Numbered from the stretch's first letter, positions 37,023 through 46,341 are shown. The stretch is DNA of 52,240 nucleotides from Anabaena sp. 4-3 (GCF_001597745.1 NZ_LUHJ01000069.1:1-52240), one strand, 5' to 3'. Notes: a model not told the origin generated them from the sequence alone. Numbers and translations: made by a program.

Positions 37023-37499
37023 ATGTACAAAAATATACTTTTACTTTCAATCAAACCCAAGTATGCAGAAAAAATATTTTCTGGAAAAAAACAAGTTGAG
37101 CTTCGTCGTGTACGTTCTCGTTTAAATACAGATGATTTAGTTTTAGTCTATGTCTCATCTCCTACAAAAGCTTTAGTAGGTTCATTTCAAGTAGATCAGA
37201 TTATTCAAATAGAAATTCAAAAATCTTCCAAAGACTTAAATGAATTTTGGCATAAAGTCAAAAACATAGCTGGAATTACTTCCCAAGAATTTCAAAGTTA
37301 TTATCATGGTGCTTCAGTAATGGTTGGTATTTTTGTAAAAAATCTAAGAACTTTACCTGAGCCAATAGATTTAACACAATTAAGAGAAATACTTCCCGAA
37401 TTTAGACCACCACAAAATTACCGTTATTTAAAGGAAAGTGAGTTTAAAATATTGCAATCAATGATGCAAGATATCATGATGGATTCTTCCAGTCAATAA
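37023..37499 (+). CDS. ASCH domain protein
   Basis: This 158-residue protein begins LLLSIKPKYAEKIFSGKKQVELRR; GKKxxExRR at 21-29 is the ASCH signature of the PUA-like fold. Such domains bind RNA or modified nucleotides, and some members act as small-molecule hydrolases or ribonucleases. It starts 10 bases after the GNAT-PIN gene and precedes mcrB. In this setting it may help recognise modified bases, or act as a partner of the larger protein, whose own C-terminal domain has a similar start. Confidence 0.85.
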   Translation: MYKNILLLSIKPKYAEKIFSGKKQVELRRVRSRLNTDDLVLVYVSSPTKALVGSFQVDQIIQIEIQKSSKDLNEFWHKVKNIAGITSQEFQSYYHGASVMVGIFVKNLRTLPEPIDLTQLREILPEFRPPQNYRYLKESEFKILQSMMQDIMMDSSSQ

Positions 37500-37536
37500 T
37501 GTTTTTATAAAAAAGCTCATAATCTAAAAATTATGT

Positions 37537-39117
37537 ATGATAATGATAGCTCACAAAAAAATTGAATTTTTGAGGTTGTTTCAGGAATTCATAATTTCAT
37601 ATCCCTACACAGCACCTGGAATAAGTCATATCAACTCATATTCTCAGCAGCGTCAGCAGGCACGCCGTAATTTTGAAGCTATAAAAGCAGCAGTAGACTC
37701 AGGAGAAAACGTCACAGAATTAGTGTTGCTTCAACTGCTACCCTACGATCAAAATACTAAGAATCATCAAAGTGGTGCTTGGATTCATTTTGCTTCATCT
37801 GTTACGAAAGATATAAGGCAATGGTTTGAGAGTGCAAACGAGATAAAACCAGAAGATTGGCAGCTAATTTCCCTTGCGATTTTAAATTTTGTTCGTTGCT
37901 GTAATGATAATCCACAGCAATTATTAGCAGCTTGTAGGGAATTTTCGCAGATGTCTTATGCCAAATATTTCCACACAGAAATGCTAACACCTATTCTTAA
38001 TGCTCTCCAACCAGATGAGTTTCTTTTAATCAACAACAAATCGTTACAAGTAATCAATTACTTGGCGAATACAAACTATGAACTAACGCTAACAGACTAT
38101 CCAGCAGCCAACAGTACAGGACATGAGTTAATTAGAGAATTCGCACAAGAGATGCGCCAGTCAGGTGTGCCAGCTTTGCGAGATGGTGACTTGTTTGATA
38201 TGTTCTGTTACTGGCTGGTAGCGTTGAAGGCATATCACTTCAGTAATTACAATCTCAAAAATAAGACTGACGGGAGTAAAGAAATTAATTACCCAGAATA
38301 TACTTTATCTAAACTTATTGAAGAAATAGGTCTGGGAAAAACAATAATAGAAAGATGGATAATCACAATTAATCGCAAAGGCCAAGCGATTTTATATGGT
38401 TCACCGGGAACAGGTAAAACTTATATTGCTGAAAAGCTTGCGAAATACTTAATTAGCGGCGGTGATGGTTTTTCAGAATTAGTGCAATTTCATCCAGCAT
38501 ACTCTTATGAAGATTTTATTCAAGGTATCCGTCCCCGGAGTCAAGACGGTAAACTGACATATCCACTTGTTGCAGGGAGATTTTTAAAATTTTGCAAAAA
38601 AGCTGAGTCTCGCCAAGATACTTGTGTTTTCATTATTGATGAAATAAACCGTGCTAATATTCCACAGGTTTTTGGCGAATTAATGTACTTACTTGAGTAC
38701 CGAGATAAAAAAATTCCTTTAGCTGCTGGTAACACCTTTTCCATTCCCAAAAATGTCCGCATTATTGGCACGATGAATACAGCAGATAGGTCTATTTCCC
38801 ACATAGATCATGCACTACGCCGCCGCTTTGCGTTTATTGAACTTCGTCCCAACTATGATGTATTGCGACGATATCACCTCAAAACAGGTTTTGCAGTCGA
38901 GGACTTGATTAAGATTTTACAGCAATTAAATCAGGCGATCGCAGATAAAAACTACGAAATCGGTATTTCCTTTTTTTTAACAGATAATCTGCGTGATGAT
39001 ATACAAGATATCTGGCAAATGGAAATTGAGCCTTACTTAGAGGAATACTTTTTTAACCAGCTAGATAAAGTAGATGAATTTCGCTGGCATAAAATTGATA
39101 AACGTCTATTTATATAA
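37537..39117 (+). CDS. mcrB: McrB-type AAA+ GTPase
   Basis: This 526-residue protein has the McrB AAA+ core: Walker A GSPGTGKT (288-295), Walker B VFIIDEINRANIP (364-376), the McrB hallmark MNTADRS (413-419) and Arg428-Arg430 as finger residues. The ~250 residues before it form a helical domain I do not recognise; in McrB relatives this part binds modified DNA or another trigger. Family members are GTP-driven translocases that work with McrC to cleave DNA. It is third in the operon, with McrC 5 bases downstream. The start is ATG 37537; an ATG at 37533 is in another frame. Confidence 0.92.
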   Translation: MIMIAHKKIEFLRLFQEFIISYPYTAPGISHINSYSQQRQQARRNFEAIKAAVDSGENVTELVLLQLLPYDQNTKNHQSGAWIHFASSVTKDIRQWFESANEIKPEDWQLISLAILNFVRCCNDNPQQLLAACREFSQMSYAKYFHTEMLTPILNALQPDEFLLINNKSLQVINYLANTNYELTLTDYPAANSTGHELIREFAQEMRQSGVPALRDGDLFDMFCYWLVALKAYHFSNYNLKNKTDGSKEINYPEYTLSKLIEEIGLGKTIIERWIITINRKGQAILYGSPGTGKTYIAEKLAKYLISGGDGFSELVQFHPAYSYEDFIQGIRPRSQDGKLTYPLVAGRFLKFCKKAESRQDTCVFIIDEINRANIPQVFGELMYLLEYRDKKIPLAAGNTFSIPKNVRIIGTMNTADRSISHIDHALRRRFAFIELRPNYDVLRRYHLKTGFAVEDLIKILQQLNQAIADKNYEIGISFFLTDNLRDDIQDIWQMEIEPYLEEYFFNQLDKVDEFRWHKIDKRLFI

Positions 39118-39122
39118 ATCCA

Positions 39123-40310
39123 GTGTGCTTAAAAAATATTCAACTCACAGAATACCAAGCTAAATATTTTGACCGTGATGAAATACCTGTTGAAGCTGGA
39201 ATAAAACTATATGAAAAATATCCAGCACAAGTAGATGTAGGATTTCCTAACTACAGAACTCGTGATCAATGGTGTTTGAAAGCTAAAGGATGGGTAGGCT
39301 ACATTCCTTTAAGTTCGGAAATAGTTATCAATATAAATCCGAAAGTCTCGATTAAAAACCTTTTTGGAATGCTGGAATATGCCTACAATTTAAAGAGTTT
39401 TCGCTTTCTGGAAGGGGAAGTACATTGTGATTCTTTGGCAGGGTTCTACAATAATCTAGCTTATATATTAGCTCAAAAAATTTTAGAACGATGTCGCAAA
39501 GGATTATATCGTGCTTATGTACCTAAGACAGAACAGCTTACCTATGTGCGAGGTAAGCTAAATGTGCAACGAATAATCCAAAAACCGTGGGAAGTAAAAC
39601 TGAACTGTCACTATGAAGAAAACACGGCTGATATTGCAGAAAATCAAATTCTTGCCTGGACATTATCTATTATTAGTCATAGCGGTTTTTGTTTTGAAAA
39701 TGTATCAGCAATAGTCCGAAAAGCTTATCATGCACTCCAAGGATTAGTAACCTTACAACCTTATCAACCACAATATTGTATCAAGCAGCAATACAACCGT
39801 CTTAATGAAGATTACCAAATCCTCCATTATCTCTGTCGATTTTTCTTAGAGAATACTATACCCAGCCATGAAAAAGGTAAAAATGCTACTCTACCCTTTT
39901 TAGTGAACATGGATCGGCTGTATGAACTGTTTATCGCAGAATGGCTTAAAGTTCACTTACCCTCAAATTTTACTCTCAAGTTTCAAGAAAGAGTCAATAT
40001 AGTCAAAAATCTGTACTTTAAAACAGACTTGGTTCTCTATGAAGCTGCAACTTCTACGCCACGATATATTATTGATACAAAATACAAAACACAAGATAAT
40101 CCATCATCTCAAGATATAGCTCAAGTGGTAGCCTACGCTGTTTCTAAAAGTTGCCAAGAGGTTATTTTACTTTATCCAACTAACTTAACTTATGCTTTAG
40201 ATGCTGTGGTTGGCAATATCCGAGTACGTAGCCTTACTTTTGCACTTGATCATAATCTTGATGTTGCTGGTCAAACATTTTTAAATGATATGTTAGATGA
40301 TTATCAATAA
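39123..40310 (+). CDS. mcrC: McrC-type PD-(D/E)xK nuclease
   Basis: This 395-residue protein starts with GTG 39123, 5 bases after mcrB. It has the McrC N-terminal beta-rich region (GWVGYIPLSSEIVININPK) and middle helices, then a PD-(D/E)xK nuclease: Glu269, Asp302 in FKTDLVLY, and Asp318-x-Lys320 in YIIDTKYK, followed by QVVAYA. All expected catalytic residues are present, so the nuclease is probably active. In the family McrC stimulates McrB GTPase and supplies DNA cleavage. Confidence 0.92.
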   Translation: MCLKNIQLTEYQAKYFDRDEIPVEAGIKLYEKYPAQVDVGFPNYRTRDQWCLKAKGWVGYIPLSSEIVININPKVSIKNLFGMLEYAYNLKSFRFLEGEVHCDSLAGFYNNLAYILAQKILERCRKGLYRAYVPKTEQLTYVRGKLNVQRIIQKPWEVKLNCHYEENTADIAENQILAWTLSIISHSGFCFENVSAIVRKAYHALQGLVTLQPYQPQYCIKQQYNRLNEDYQILHYLCRFFLENTIPSHEKGKNATLPFLVNMDRLYELFIAEWLKVHLPSNFTLKFQERVNIVKNLYFKTDLVLYEAATSTPRYIIDTKYKTQDNPSSQDIAQVVAYAVSKSCQEVILLYPTNLTYALDAVVGNIRVRSLTFALDHNLDVAGQTFLNDMLDDYQ

Positions 40311-40312
40311 AC

Positions 40313-40390
40313 AAAAGGTGGGCAATGCCGACAACTTAACAAGAAAAATTGGATCGACTTTTGAGCATTGCCCACCCTACAAAAATTGCT
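40313..40390. repeat. Hairpin repeat related to family C
   Basis: AGGTGGGCAATGC (40317-40329) and GCATTGCCCACC (40365-40376) pair around a ~36-base loop. The right side contains TGCCCACCCTACAAAAAT, also found exactly at 33534-33551 and, inverted, at 29515-29532. It lies right after mcrC and could also serve as its transcription end. Confidence 0.7.
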
Positions 40391-40672
40391 AAGTTGGGAT
40401 CAAAAAGAATATTGAGAAATGCAGAAGGTAATAATGAACAATATTACTACTCCCTACTCCCCACAATATTAATTAAGGGGATAGATGACATTCGCCAACG
40501 GCGAAGCACCTACACCCCAAATAGCTGCCCAGATGAACCTGGAACCCTATAATCTGGTATCTTATGAATCCAGTATCTGCTGTGAGCTATCAATTGTCAC
40601 TGGGAGACATACGGAATTAAAAAATATTGTTGAACAAATCATACTGATTTGTGGCTAATACATGGTTTTATC

Positions 40673-41920
40673 TCAGAATTTCGATTTCGCCAGAAGTGCT
40701 GTTCCATAAGCTGCTTCAGTATTCACAGAGGAAACTACAGGTACTTTTAAACGTCGTTGACGAATTGCATTCCAAGTGGGATTTTTTGCGCCTCCACCGG
40801 CTGTATATACTTGATTTAACCTATCTGCGCCTAATTTTTGCAATAATTCATATCCCTGTGCTTCTATACGGGCGATACTTTCTAACAAACCATGCAGAAA
40901 TTCGACGGGATTATCAGGGCGTGGTGTGAGTCTTGGGGGTAAATTCGGATCATTGATGGGGAAGCGATCGCCTGCCTTCAATAAGGGATAATAATCTAAC
41001 TCACTAGCTTGCTCACTATCAATCTCACGACTGAAGTTTTCTAACTCTGCATCAGTAAAAAATTCCCTTAACACCGCACCCCCAGTATTAGACGCACCAC
41101 CAGTCAGCCACAAATCCCCCAGGCGATGGCTATAAATTCCATATCGCGCATCTTCTACACGAGTACGACTCAAAAGTTTTAAAACTAAGGTTGAACCGAG
41201 AGAAGTCACAGCTTCGCCTGGTGATGTTGCACCACTGGCGAGAAAAGCCGCAATACTATCAGTAGTGCCAGCACAAACTAAACAATCAGCAGGTAGAGAA
41301 AACTGGCGCGCAATTTCATCACGTAATTCCCCAATTGCAGTTCCCGGTGACAAAACTTCGGGTAGCTGAATCGGTAGTTGCAGATTTTCTAACCATTCTG
41401 GGTATTTTAACTGTTCTACGTCATAACCCAGCTTTAAAGCATTGTGATAGTCAGAAATCCCTAACTTACCATGCAGCAGAAACGCCAGCCAGTCAGCTTG
41501 ATGTAAAAAATATCTCGCTGCACTCACAGCAGGTAATTGCATCATCCACAGCAATTTAGCCAAGCTAGAGGTTGCACTTAAAACGGTATGATTTGGCGGT
41601 GCTATCTTCCGCAACTCCTCCAACACCACAGAACCCCGCCCGTCGTTGTAGAGTAAAGGCTGATATACAGGGTTGCCAGCCGCATCGCATAATAACACTG
41701 TAGAGGAAGTGCCGTTGATAGCGATCGCCTTGATTTCTCGCCGCACAGCTTCAGGAATTGCCCCCAGCAGCGTCAATAAAGCCCTTTGCCATGCTGCTGG
41801 CTCAGAAATTGCCCCAGCTTCCCAAGGATATCGCACTTGTGTCTGGATCTGCTCTTGTGCGTCAATCACTATTCCCCTCGCGCCAGACGTACCAAAGTCG
41901 ATTCCTAGATAACAAGTCAT
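40673..41920 (-). CDS. FGGY-family sugar kinase, probable D-ribulokinase
   Basis: This 415-residue protein starts at ATG 41920 so that MTCYLGIDFGTSGARG, the phosphate-1 motif of FGGY kinases, is near the N-terminus; an upstream in-frame start would add 60 residues of unlike character. Other marks are AINGTSST, the GTTDSIAAF region and LTGGASNTGG, and GGGAKNPTW near the C-terminus. It is shorter than classical xylulokinases (about 480) and resembles the compact cyanobacterial/plant branch, for which a D-ribulose kinase activity has been reported. It points away from psaM, sharing a 160-base intergenic region. Confidence 0.82.
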   Translation of the reverse strand: MTCYLGIDFGTSGARGIVIDAQEQIQTQVRYPWEAGAISEPAAWQRALLTLLGAIPEAVRREIKAIAINGTSSTVLLCDAAGNPVYQPLLYNDGRGSVVLEELRKIAPPNHTVLSATSSLAKLLWMMQLPAVSAARYFLHQADWLAFLLHGKLGISDYHNALKLGYDVEQLKYPEWLENLQLPIQLPEVLSPGTAIGELRDEIARQFSLPADCLVCAGTTDSIAAFLASGATSPGEAVTSLGSTLVLKLLSRTRVEDARYGIYSHRLGDLWLTGGASNTGGAVLREFFTDAELENFSREIDSEQASELDYYPLLKAGDRFPINDPNLPPRLTPRPDNPVEFLHGLLESIARIEAQGYELLQKLGADRLNQVYTAGGGAKNPTWNAIRQRRLKVPVVSSVNTEAAYGTALLAKSKF

Positions 41921-42079
41921 AGTTTTATAACTTTTTTTAATGAAAAATAACTCATAGTACCGATTTGATTCCGGCTTTTGTTGCATCTTGTAACAAGATA
42001 TTCCACATTTTTGGCAAAACAAGGAAAAGTAGTAATCGAAGTGTTCAAAATTTATTGAGAACTTTGGAGGTTTATCATC

Positions 42080-42175
42080 ATGCCTATCTCTGATACCCAA
42101 GTTTACATCGCTCTGGCTGTCGCCCTCATTCCAGGCATTCTGGCTTGGCGTTTAGCAACCGAACTTTATAAATAA
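42080..42175 (+). CDS. psaM: Photosystem I subunit XII
   Basis: This 31-residue protein starts at ATG 42080, nine bases after a strong GGAGG (42067-42071), and ends with TAA at 42173-42175. It reads [16 protein letters not shown] at the start and ends [11 protein letters not shown], both typical of PsaM. It forms one membrane helix at the PSI periphery and helps stabilise trimers. The gene is too short for normal ORF calling but is clear. Confidence 0.93.
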   Translation: MPISDTQVYIALAVALIPGILAWRLATELYK

Positions 42176-42188
42176 CGCCATTTTTTCA

Positions 42189-42263
42189 GCAGGTGTTGGA
42201 GCCTCATTTAATCAAGGCTCTACCACCTGCGGCAACAATCAGGCTCATCCTGATTGTTGTTTC
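42189..42263 (+). terminator. Double hairpin after psaM
   Basis: First hairpin: GCAGGTG and GAGCCT pair with AGGCTC and CACCTGC across 42189-42230. Second hairpin: CAACAATCAGG (42233-42243) with CCTGATTGTTG (42249-42259), followed by TTTCT. The second is a standard intrinsic terminator for psaM. Confidence 0.75.
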
Positions 42264-42811
42264 TAGCAGTGGTTTGTCTGTCCAGTGAGGTTGTAAGTGT
42301 AATTTGTAATATTTTATAAATCTATTTCAATAAAAACACCAATGATACTGATGAATTAGCATTGCTAAAGTCAGCCATTAGCTTATATTTGTCCATATAG
42401 TTATAAAGAATCAGCATAAATTAGCGTCTTAATATTTACAACATCTCTATTGATTTGATATTTTAGACAGAAATAACTGCCACAACTGGATAAATACCAA
42501 AAAACGGCAAAAATAACATCATACAGTAACTTGTGCTTCACAAGTGAGACTATAATTCGGAATTGACATTAACACCTAAAACGATAATAATCCTGGCAGA
42601 CAAGGTGCATTTACCATAAACTGATGGCTGAATAGCTTTATGCTGTGCCAACCAGTTACCTACGTATGTTGAGTGTTTTTTTACAAGTAATATACGTGTA
42701 GCAATTTGGAAAAAATGAAGTAATATGTCGGCTAATATTAGCCGCAATCATTGCTAGCAGGCTGTTAATGGCTTGGCTATTCAATCAGAAAATTTCTCTT
42801 TTTTGATCATC
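42264..42811. other. 550-base intergenic region
   Basis: AT-rich DNA without a supported gene; a short minus-strand frame (42550-42747) lacks protein-like features. A dyad CGGCTAATATTAGCCG occurs at 42729-42744, about 68 bases before the next ATG, and may be a regulator site or part of an RNA hairpin. Confidence 0.45.
42729..42744. promoter_or_regulatory. Perfect palindrome upstream of a coiled-coil membrane protein gene
   Basis: CGGCTAATATTAGCCG is a perfect 16-base palindrome, 68 bases upstream of the ATG at 42812. It could be an operator or a simple hairpin; no matching second site is nearby. Confidence 0.4.
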
Positions 42812-43225
42812 ATGAACGCTTTTCAACCTTCTAGACTCCCCCAACAACCACCAATACAGAAAAAACCGGCTGCTCCCCGGCCAAAACGTCATCTTCGCCA
42901 ACGCTCTTATAAAGTAATGGCTGTAGAAGTAACAGCCAAAATAACGGTCAATTTTGCCATTTCCGCAGCAGCCATATCTGCTTTATTACAACTTTTACCT
43001 CATCATTTCTCACAGCAAGCAAAGTTAGTAGAACTCCTGACAGAAGTCAAGAAAATGGAAAGACGCGTCAGTAGTTTACAGGCAGAATTTAGCCGTAATT
43101 TTGATCCCCGTCAAACTAAAAGCGTGATGCAAGAACAAGTATTCAAATTTGAAGCTAATCAGCGTCCGGTGGTGTTAACAGATCAGTATGGCCAGGAAAT
43201 TGATCTTTCAGACACCGCACCCTAA
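42812..43225 (+). CDS. Cyanobacterial hypothetical membrane/coiled-coil protein
   Basis: This 137-residue protein starts at ATG 42812; a TTG at 42773 is in frame but less likely. A basic, Pro-rich N-terminus (residues 1-33) is followed by a membrane helix (about 42-60) and a coiled coil (about 66-100), then a short hydrophilic tail. The arrangement suggests a bitopic protein with its coiled coil outside the membrane. I do not recognise a named family. It is a single gene. Confidence 0.7.
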   Translation: MNAFQPSRLPQQPPIQKKPAAPRPKRHLRQRSYKVMAVEVTAKITVNFAISAAAISALLQLLPHHFSQQAKLVELLTEVKKMERRVSSLQAEFSRNFDPRQTKSVMQEQVFKFEANQRPVVLTDQYGQEIDLSDTAP

Positions 43226-43496
43226 TAAAAATATTAATTTGGGGATGGGAATTATAAAAATTGCTGACAAGTATAGTGGCGTATAAAAAATGGACTTGGA
43301 TGCCAGTCACTAACAGCTAATTTGTTAGGGCTAATCATTCACAGAACGGAAATTAAAAATTATATTTAATTTTTGATTTTGAATTTTGCATAGTCCTCAG
43401 CAGCTAGTAATACTACGCGAAAGTCAAACGTCAAAACTAAATATGAATCATAGCTTTATTTTCGCCGGCAGTTGCTAATCAAGCTGATGCCAAAAT

Positions 43497-44198
43497 CTAC
43501 CAGTTAAGATGAGATGGCAATAATTCATTTAACCAATTTTCTATTTGTAAACGCAAGCGATAGCCAGGAACATCTTTTTGATTATTCAGGGCAGGAAGTT
43601 TAGTTAAAGCACGACGATAGTCAGCGATCGCACCATTCCAATCACCCCAAAGATGATAGGTTCTACCCCGTTCAGCCCAAATATGCCCTTTTAGCTGACC
43701 AAAAAGCAAGGCATTATCAAAATTCTCAATCGCTTGTTCGTATTGTTCCAAGTCGCGTAAAGTAATGCCTCGGTTAATCCAGGCTCGCACATGGCCTGGA
43801 TTAAAATCAATGGCGAGATCATAGTCAGCTAGGGCGGCTGTTAATTCTCCACAGGCTGCGTAATAATTGGCACGATTATTGTAAGCACTAGCTAAATTAG
43901 GATTTAATTTCAGGGCTGTGTTGTAGTCGTGCAAAGCTTTTTGCATGGCACCACTTTGAAAATAAATTAAGCCCCGGTTGTTGTAATCTACTGCATTATC
44001 TGGATAGCGGTGAATCAACTCAGTTAACAGCGCGATCGCTTCCGTGTACTTTCCTTGTTGAGCTAACTGCAAAGCACAAGCGCGTAAAGAACTGTCACCG
44101 TTAAATCCCTGTTCTTTTGGCGAAACTGTACTATTTGATACAAATTGGTGACAGTTATTTTGCTGACCGCTAGAAGCTAGAAATGAGTATCTGTTCAT
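43497..44198 (-). CDS. Tetratricopeptide repeat protein
   Basis: This 233-residue protein has about five TPR units from residue 38 to 205, with consensus pieces such as AVDYNNRGLIYFQSG, ASAYNNRANYYAACG and VRAWINRGITLRDLEQYEQA. TPR arrays are protein-binding scaffolds. There is no signal peptide. The N-terminal 35 residues are low-complexity. Partner unknown; it is a single gene. Confidence 0.88.
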   Translation of the reverse strand: MNRYSFLASSGQQNNCHQFVSNSTVSPKEQGFNGDSSLRACALQLAQQGKYTEAIALLTELIHRYPDNAVDYNNRGLIYFQSGAMQKALHDYNTALKLNPNLASAYNNRANYYAACGELTAALADYDLAIDFNPGHVRAWINRGITLRDLEQYEQAIENFDNALLFGQLKGHIWAERGRTYHLWGDWNGAIADYRRALTKLPALNNQKDVPGYRLRLQIENWLNELLPSHLNW

Positions 44199-44560
44199 GC
44201 GTTATCACCTGAGTTACTTGCTCTTGACAAGAGAATCAAAGTTTTTGCTGTCATAGTAGTTTTGCTTTTGTGTCACTTAATTTGTGTTAAGAATTACTGG
44301 CAGACAAGCATCCAGCTAGATTTGAGCAACTACAAAAAGCGGAAAACTGACCTAATACAGACAATTAATGCTCCAATCTAGTAATAGATACGTCATTCTT
44401 AGGTTAAATTCCTGAAACATTAAATATTAATCTCTAAGAAGATTCCAGTAGTCACAGTGACCAGTTGGTAAAATGCCAAAGTGAAGAGAGCAGGGGGAGA
44501 AAAATCCCATGCACAATGCTATAACCCCCATGCCCCATACCCCATTCCCCAATATTTTGT
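44199..44560. other. 360-base intergenic region between divergent genes
   Basis: No gene is visible. It ends in a C-rich stretch with CCCCCATGCCCCATACCCC, a low-complexity intergenic motif common in Nostoc-type genomes, directly before the start at 44561. Confidence 0.4.
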
Positions 44561-45025
44561 ATGACAACCACAATTACTTCCCAAAACACTCCTGATGTAG
44601 CGGCTGATGATTATGTTGTTATCGGTTTAGCCACCTGCTTCATCAAAGACGCTGGAGAAGTTCATCAAGTTGAAATTATTGAACCGATTCCCTCGGCTGC
44701 TTTAGAAGCTCTGTTAAAAGGTATTCCTACCTCATATAAGTTAGCTGTTGCCACCACAGTCAGCGCAGTCGTAAACCATCAGCAGCCAAATTTACCAGTC
44801 GGGTTTCCTGAATCGGCTCAATTTGCTGATGAATTTGTACAACGGGTGTTTGCGGCGGCGCGCACCTACAAGCGTCGGGAAAGCGCACAAGCACTAATTC
44901 CTCAAGGAACAACCTACACTGGTTTTCAATACTCCCTAGAGCGCAAGCGGCTACTAAATGCCTCAAGACTGGTCACAAAAGAAGATAATGTGAAACAGCA
45001 TTCTCACACTCACAAAGTCCTTTAA
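44561..45025 (+). CDS. Conserved cyanobacterial hypothetical protein
   Basis: This 154-residue soluble protein reads MTTTITSQNTPDVAADDYVVIGLATCFI, then a helical middle (SAALEALLKGIPTSYKLAVATTV) and a basic segment (ARTYKRRESAQALIP). I recognise no domain. It lies 12 bases before the glutathione S-transferase gene in the same direction, so the two are probably cotranscribed. That suggests, but does not prove, a role in oxidative or electrophile stress. Confidence 0.7.
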   Translation: MTTTITSQNTPDVAADDYVVIGLATCFIKDAGEVHQVEIIEPIPSAALEALLKGIPTSYKLAVATTVSAVVNHQQPNLPVGFPESAQFADEFVQRVFAAARTYKRRESAQALIPQGTTYTGFQYSLERKRLLNASRLVTKEDNVKQHSHTHKVL

Positions 45026-45037
45026 TTTCAGAACATC

Positions 45038-45595
45038 ATGTTGAAACTGTATGGCGGCTCTCGTAGTCGAGCAACGATAGTTCAGTGGTATTTAGAAGAG
45101 TTGACAGTTCCCTATGAGTTTGTGTTGTTAGATATGCAAGCCGGGGAGCATCGCCAGCCAGAATACTTAAAAATTAACCCTATTGGTAAAGTTCCAACCA
45201 TTGTAGACGGGGATTTCCAGCTATGGGAATCAGGGGCGATTTTGTTGTATTTGGCTGATAAGTATGACCAAGCCACCCGCTCACCAGAGGAACGTGCCAT
45301 CATTTATCAATGGGTACTATTCGCAAATTCCACTCTGGGGACTGGTATTTTTATCGAAGCCAATCGAGAACGAGAAACTCCTCGATTGCTAACTCCTCTG
45401 AATGAAATTTTTGAAAAGCAACCTTTTTTACTAGGAGATGAATTCAGCGTTGCTGATGTGGCTGTCGGATCTATGTTGGCTTATATTCCTTTGATGCTAA
45501 AGCTAGATTTAAGTGCTTACCCAGCCGTTGAAAAGTATATTCAACGCATGACTGCAAGACCAGCATATCAAAAAGCGATGACTGGACGCTCTTAG
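45038..45595 (+). CDS. Glutathione S-transferase
   Basis: This 185-residue protein has a thioredoxin-like N-terminal domain (LKLYGGSRSRATIVQWYLEEL, with the cis-Pro in GKVPTIVDGD and the glutathione-contacting ESGAILLYLADKY). The helical C-terminal domain has the FLLGDEFSVADVAVGSML N-capping box. It should conjugate glutathione to electrophiles. A Ser in the GGSRSR stretch is a candidate for the activating residue. It ends at a bidirectional terminator. Confidence 0.92.
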   Translation: MLKLYGGSRSRATIVQWYLEELTVPYEFVLLDMQAGEHRQPEYLKINPIGKVPTIVDGDFQLWESGAILLYLADKYDQATRSPEERAIIYQWVLFANSTLGTGIFIEANRERETPRLLTPLNEIFEKQPFLLGDEFSVADVAVGSMLAYIPLMLKLDLSAYPAVEKYIQRMTARPAYQKAMTGRS

Positions 45596-45618
45596 TTGAT
45601 TTTTCAGGATTCAAAAAA

Positions 45619-45645
45619 ACACGGAGGAATTATTCTCCGTGTCTT
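45619..45645. terminator. Bidirectional terminator between gst and yajQ genes
   Basis: ACACGGAG (45619-45626) pairs with CTCCGTGT (45635-45642) around an 8-base loop. A run of A lies before it and TCTTGTG after it, serving both convergent genes. Confidence 0.75.
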
Positions 45646-45651
45646 GTGATG

Positions 45652-46143
45652 TTATCGATAATTGGTGAATTGCAACGCTACAGGATAATCTTCTTGTTTT
45701 AAACGTTGGATTACAGTTTGCAAATCGTCTTTAGCTTTAGCAGACACTCGCACAGCATCACCTTGAATTGAGGCTTGCACTTTTTTGAATTCGTCACGAA
45801 TCAGTTTGGAAATTTGCTTGGCGATATCTTGGCTAATACCTTTTTTGAGTTGGATTTCTTGGCGGACACGATTACCACTAGCTGATTCTACTTTGCCAAA
45901 ATCAAAGATTTTCTGGGAAAGATTCCGCTTGGCAGCCTTTTCACGCAAAATATTGTGTACAGACTCTAGGGTGAATTCGCTATCAGTGCCGATAGTAATG
46001 CTTTGTTCACCCAACTCAACTGTAGTCTGAGTATCCTTGAGATCATAACGACTCTTGAGTTCTCGCACGACTTGATCAACGGCGTTTACCAATTCTTGCC
46101 GATCAAAATCACTCACAATGTCAAAGGAATAAGTAGCAGCCAT
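45652..46143 (-). CDS. YajQ family nucleotide-binding protein
   Basis: This 163-residue protein shows the YajQ start [20 protein letters not shown] and the repeat with FDFGKVE and [22 protein letters not shown]. The length is standard. Family members bind nucleotides, and some bind cyclic di-GMP and regulate gene expression with a transcription factor; the role in cyanobacteria is not established. It is convergent with the GST gene. Confidence 0.93.
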   Translation of the reverse strand: MAATYSFDIVSDFDRQELVNAVDQVVRELKSRYDLKDTQTTVELGEQSITIGTDSEFTLESVHNILREKAAKRNLSQKIFDFGKVESASGNRVRQEIQLKKGISQDIAKQISKLIRDEFKKVQASIQGDAVRVSAKAKDDLQTVIQRLKQEDYPVALQFTNYR

Positions 46144-46341
46144 ATTTTATCTTGCACTTGAAATGTTCGATTGTTGACTGGGGACTGGAAGGGATTGGGG
46201 ATTGGGAAAGAAGAATTGGGACTCTTTGCAGGGGGAAAAGGGAAAGTCCTCTCCTCCTTGCTCCCTGCTCCCTACTCCGCAAGCCTCTTTCGCCTCCTCC
46301 GCTCCCTCTGCTTTCTTGTCTCCTCAGCAATGCTATTAGCC

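Noticed and set aside
40349-40552. Plus-strand frame of 67 codons after mcrC
   Set aside because: It starts inside the hairpin repeat and shows no protein-like pattern.
41921-42100. 60-residue N-terminal extension of the ribulokinase-type protein
   Set aside because: It would cover the psaM promoter region and ribosome-binding site, and FGGY kinases begin at the GIDFGTSGARG motif.
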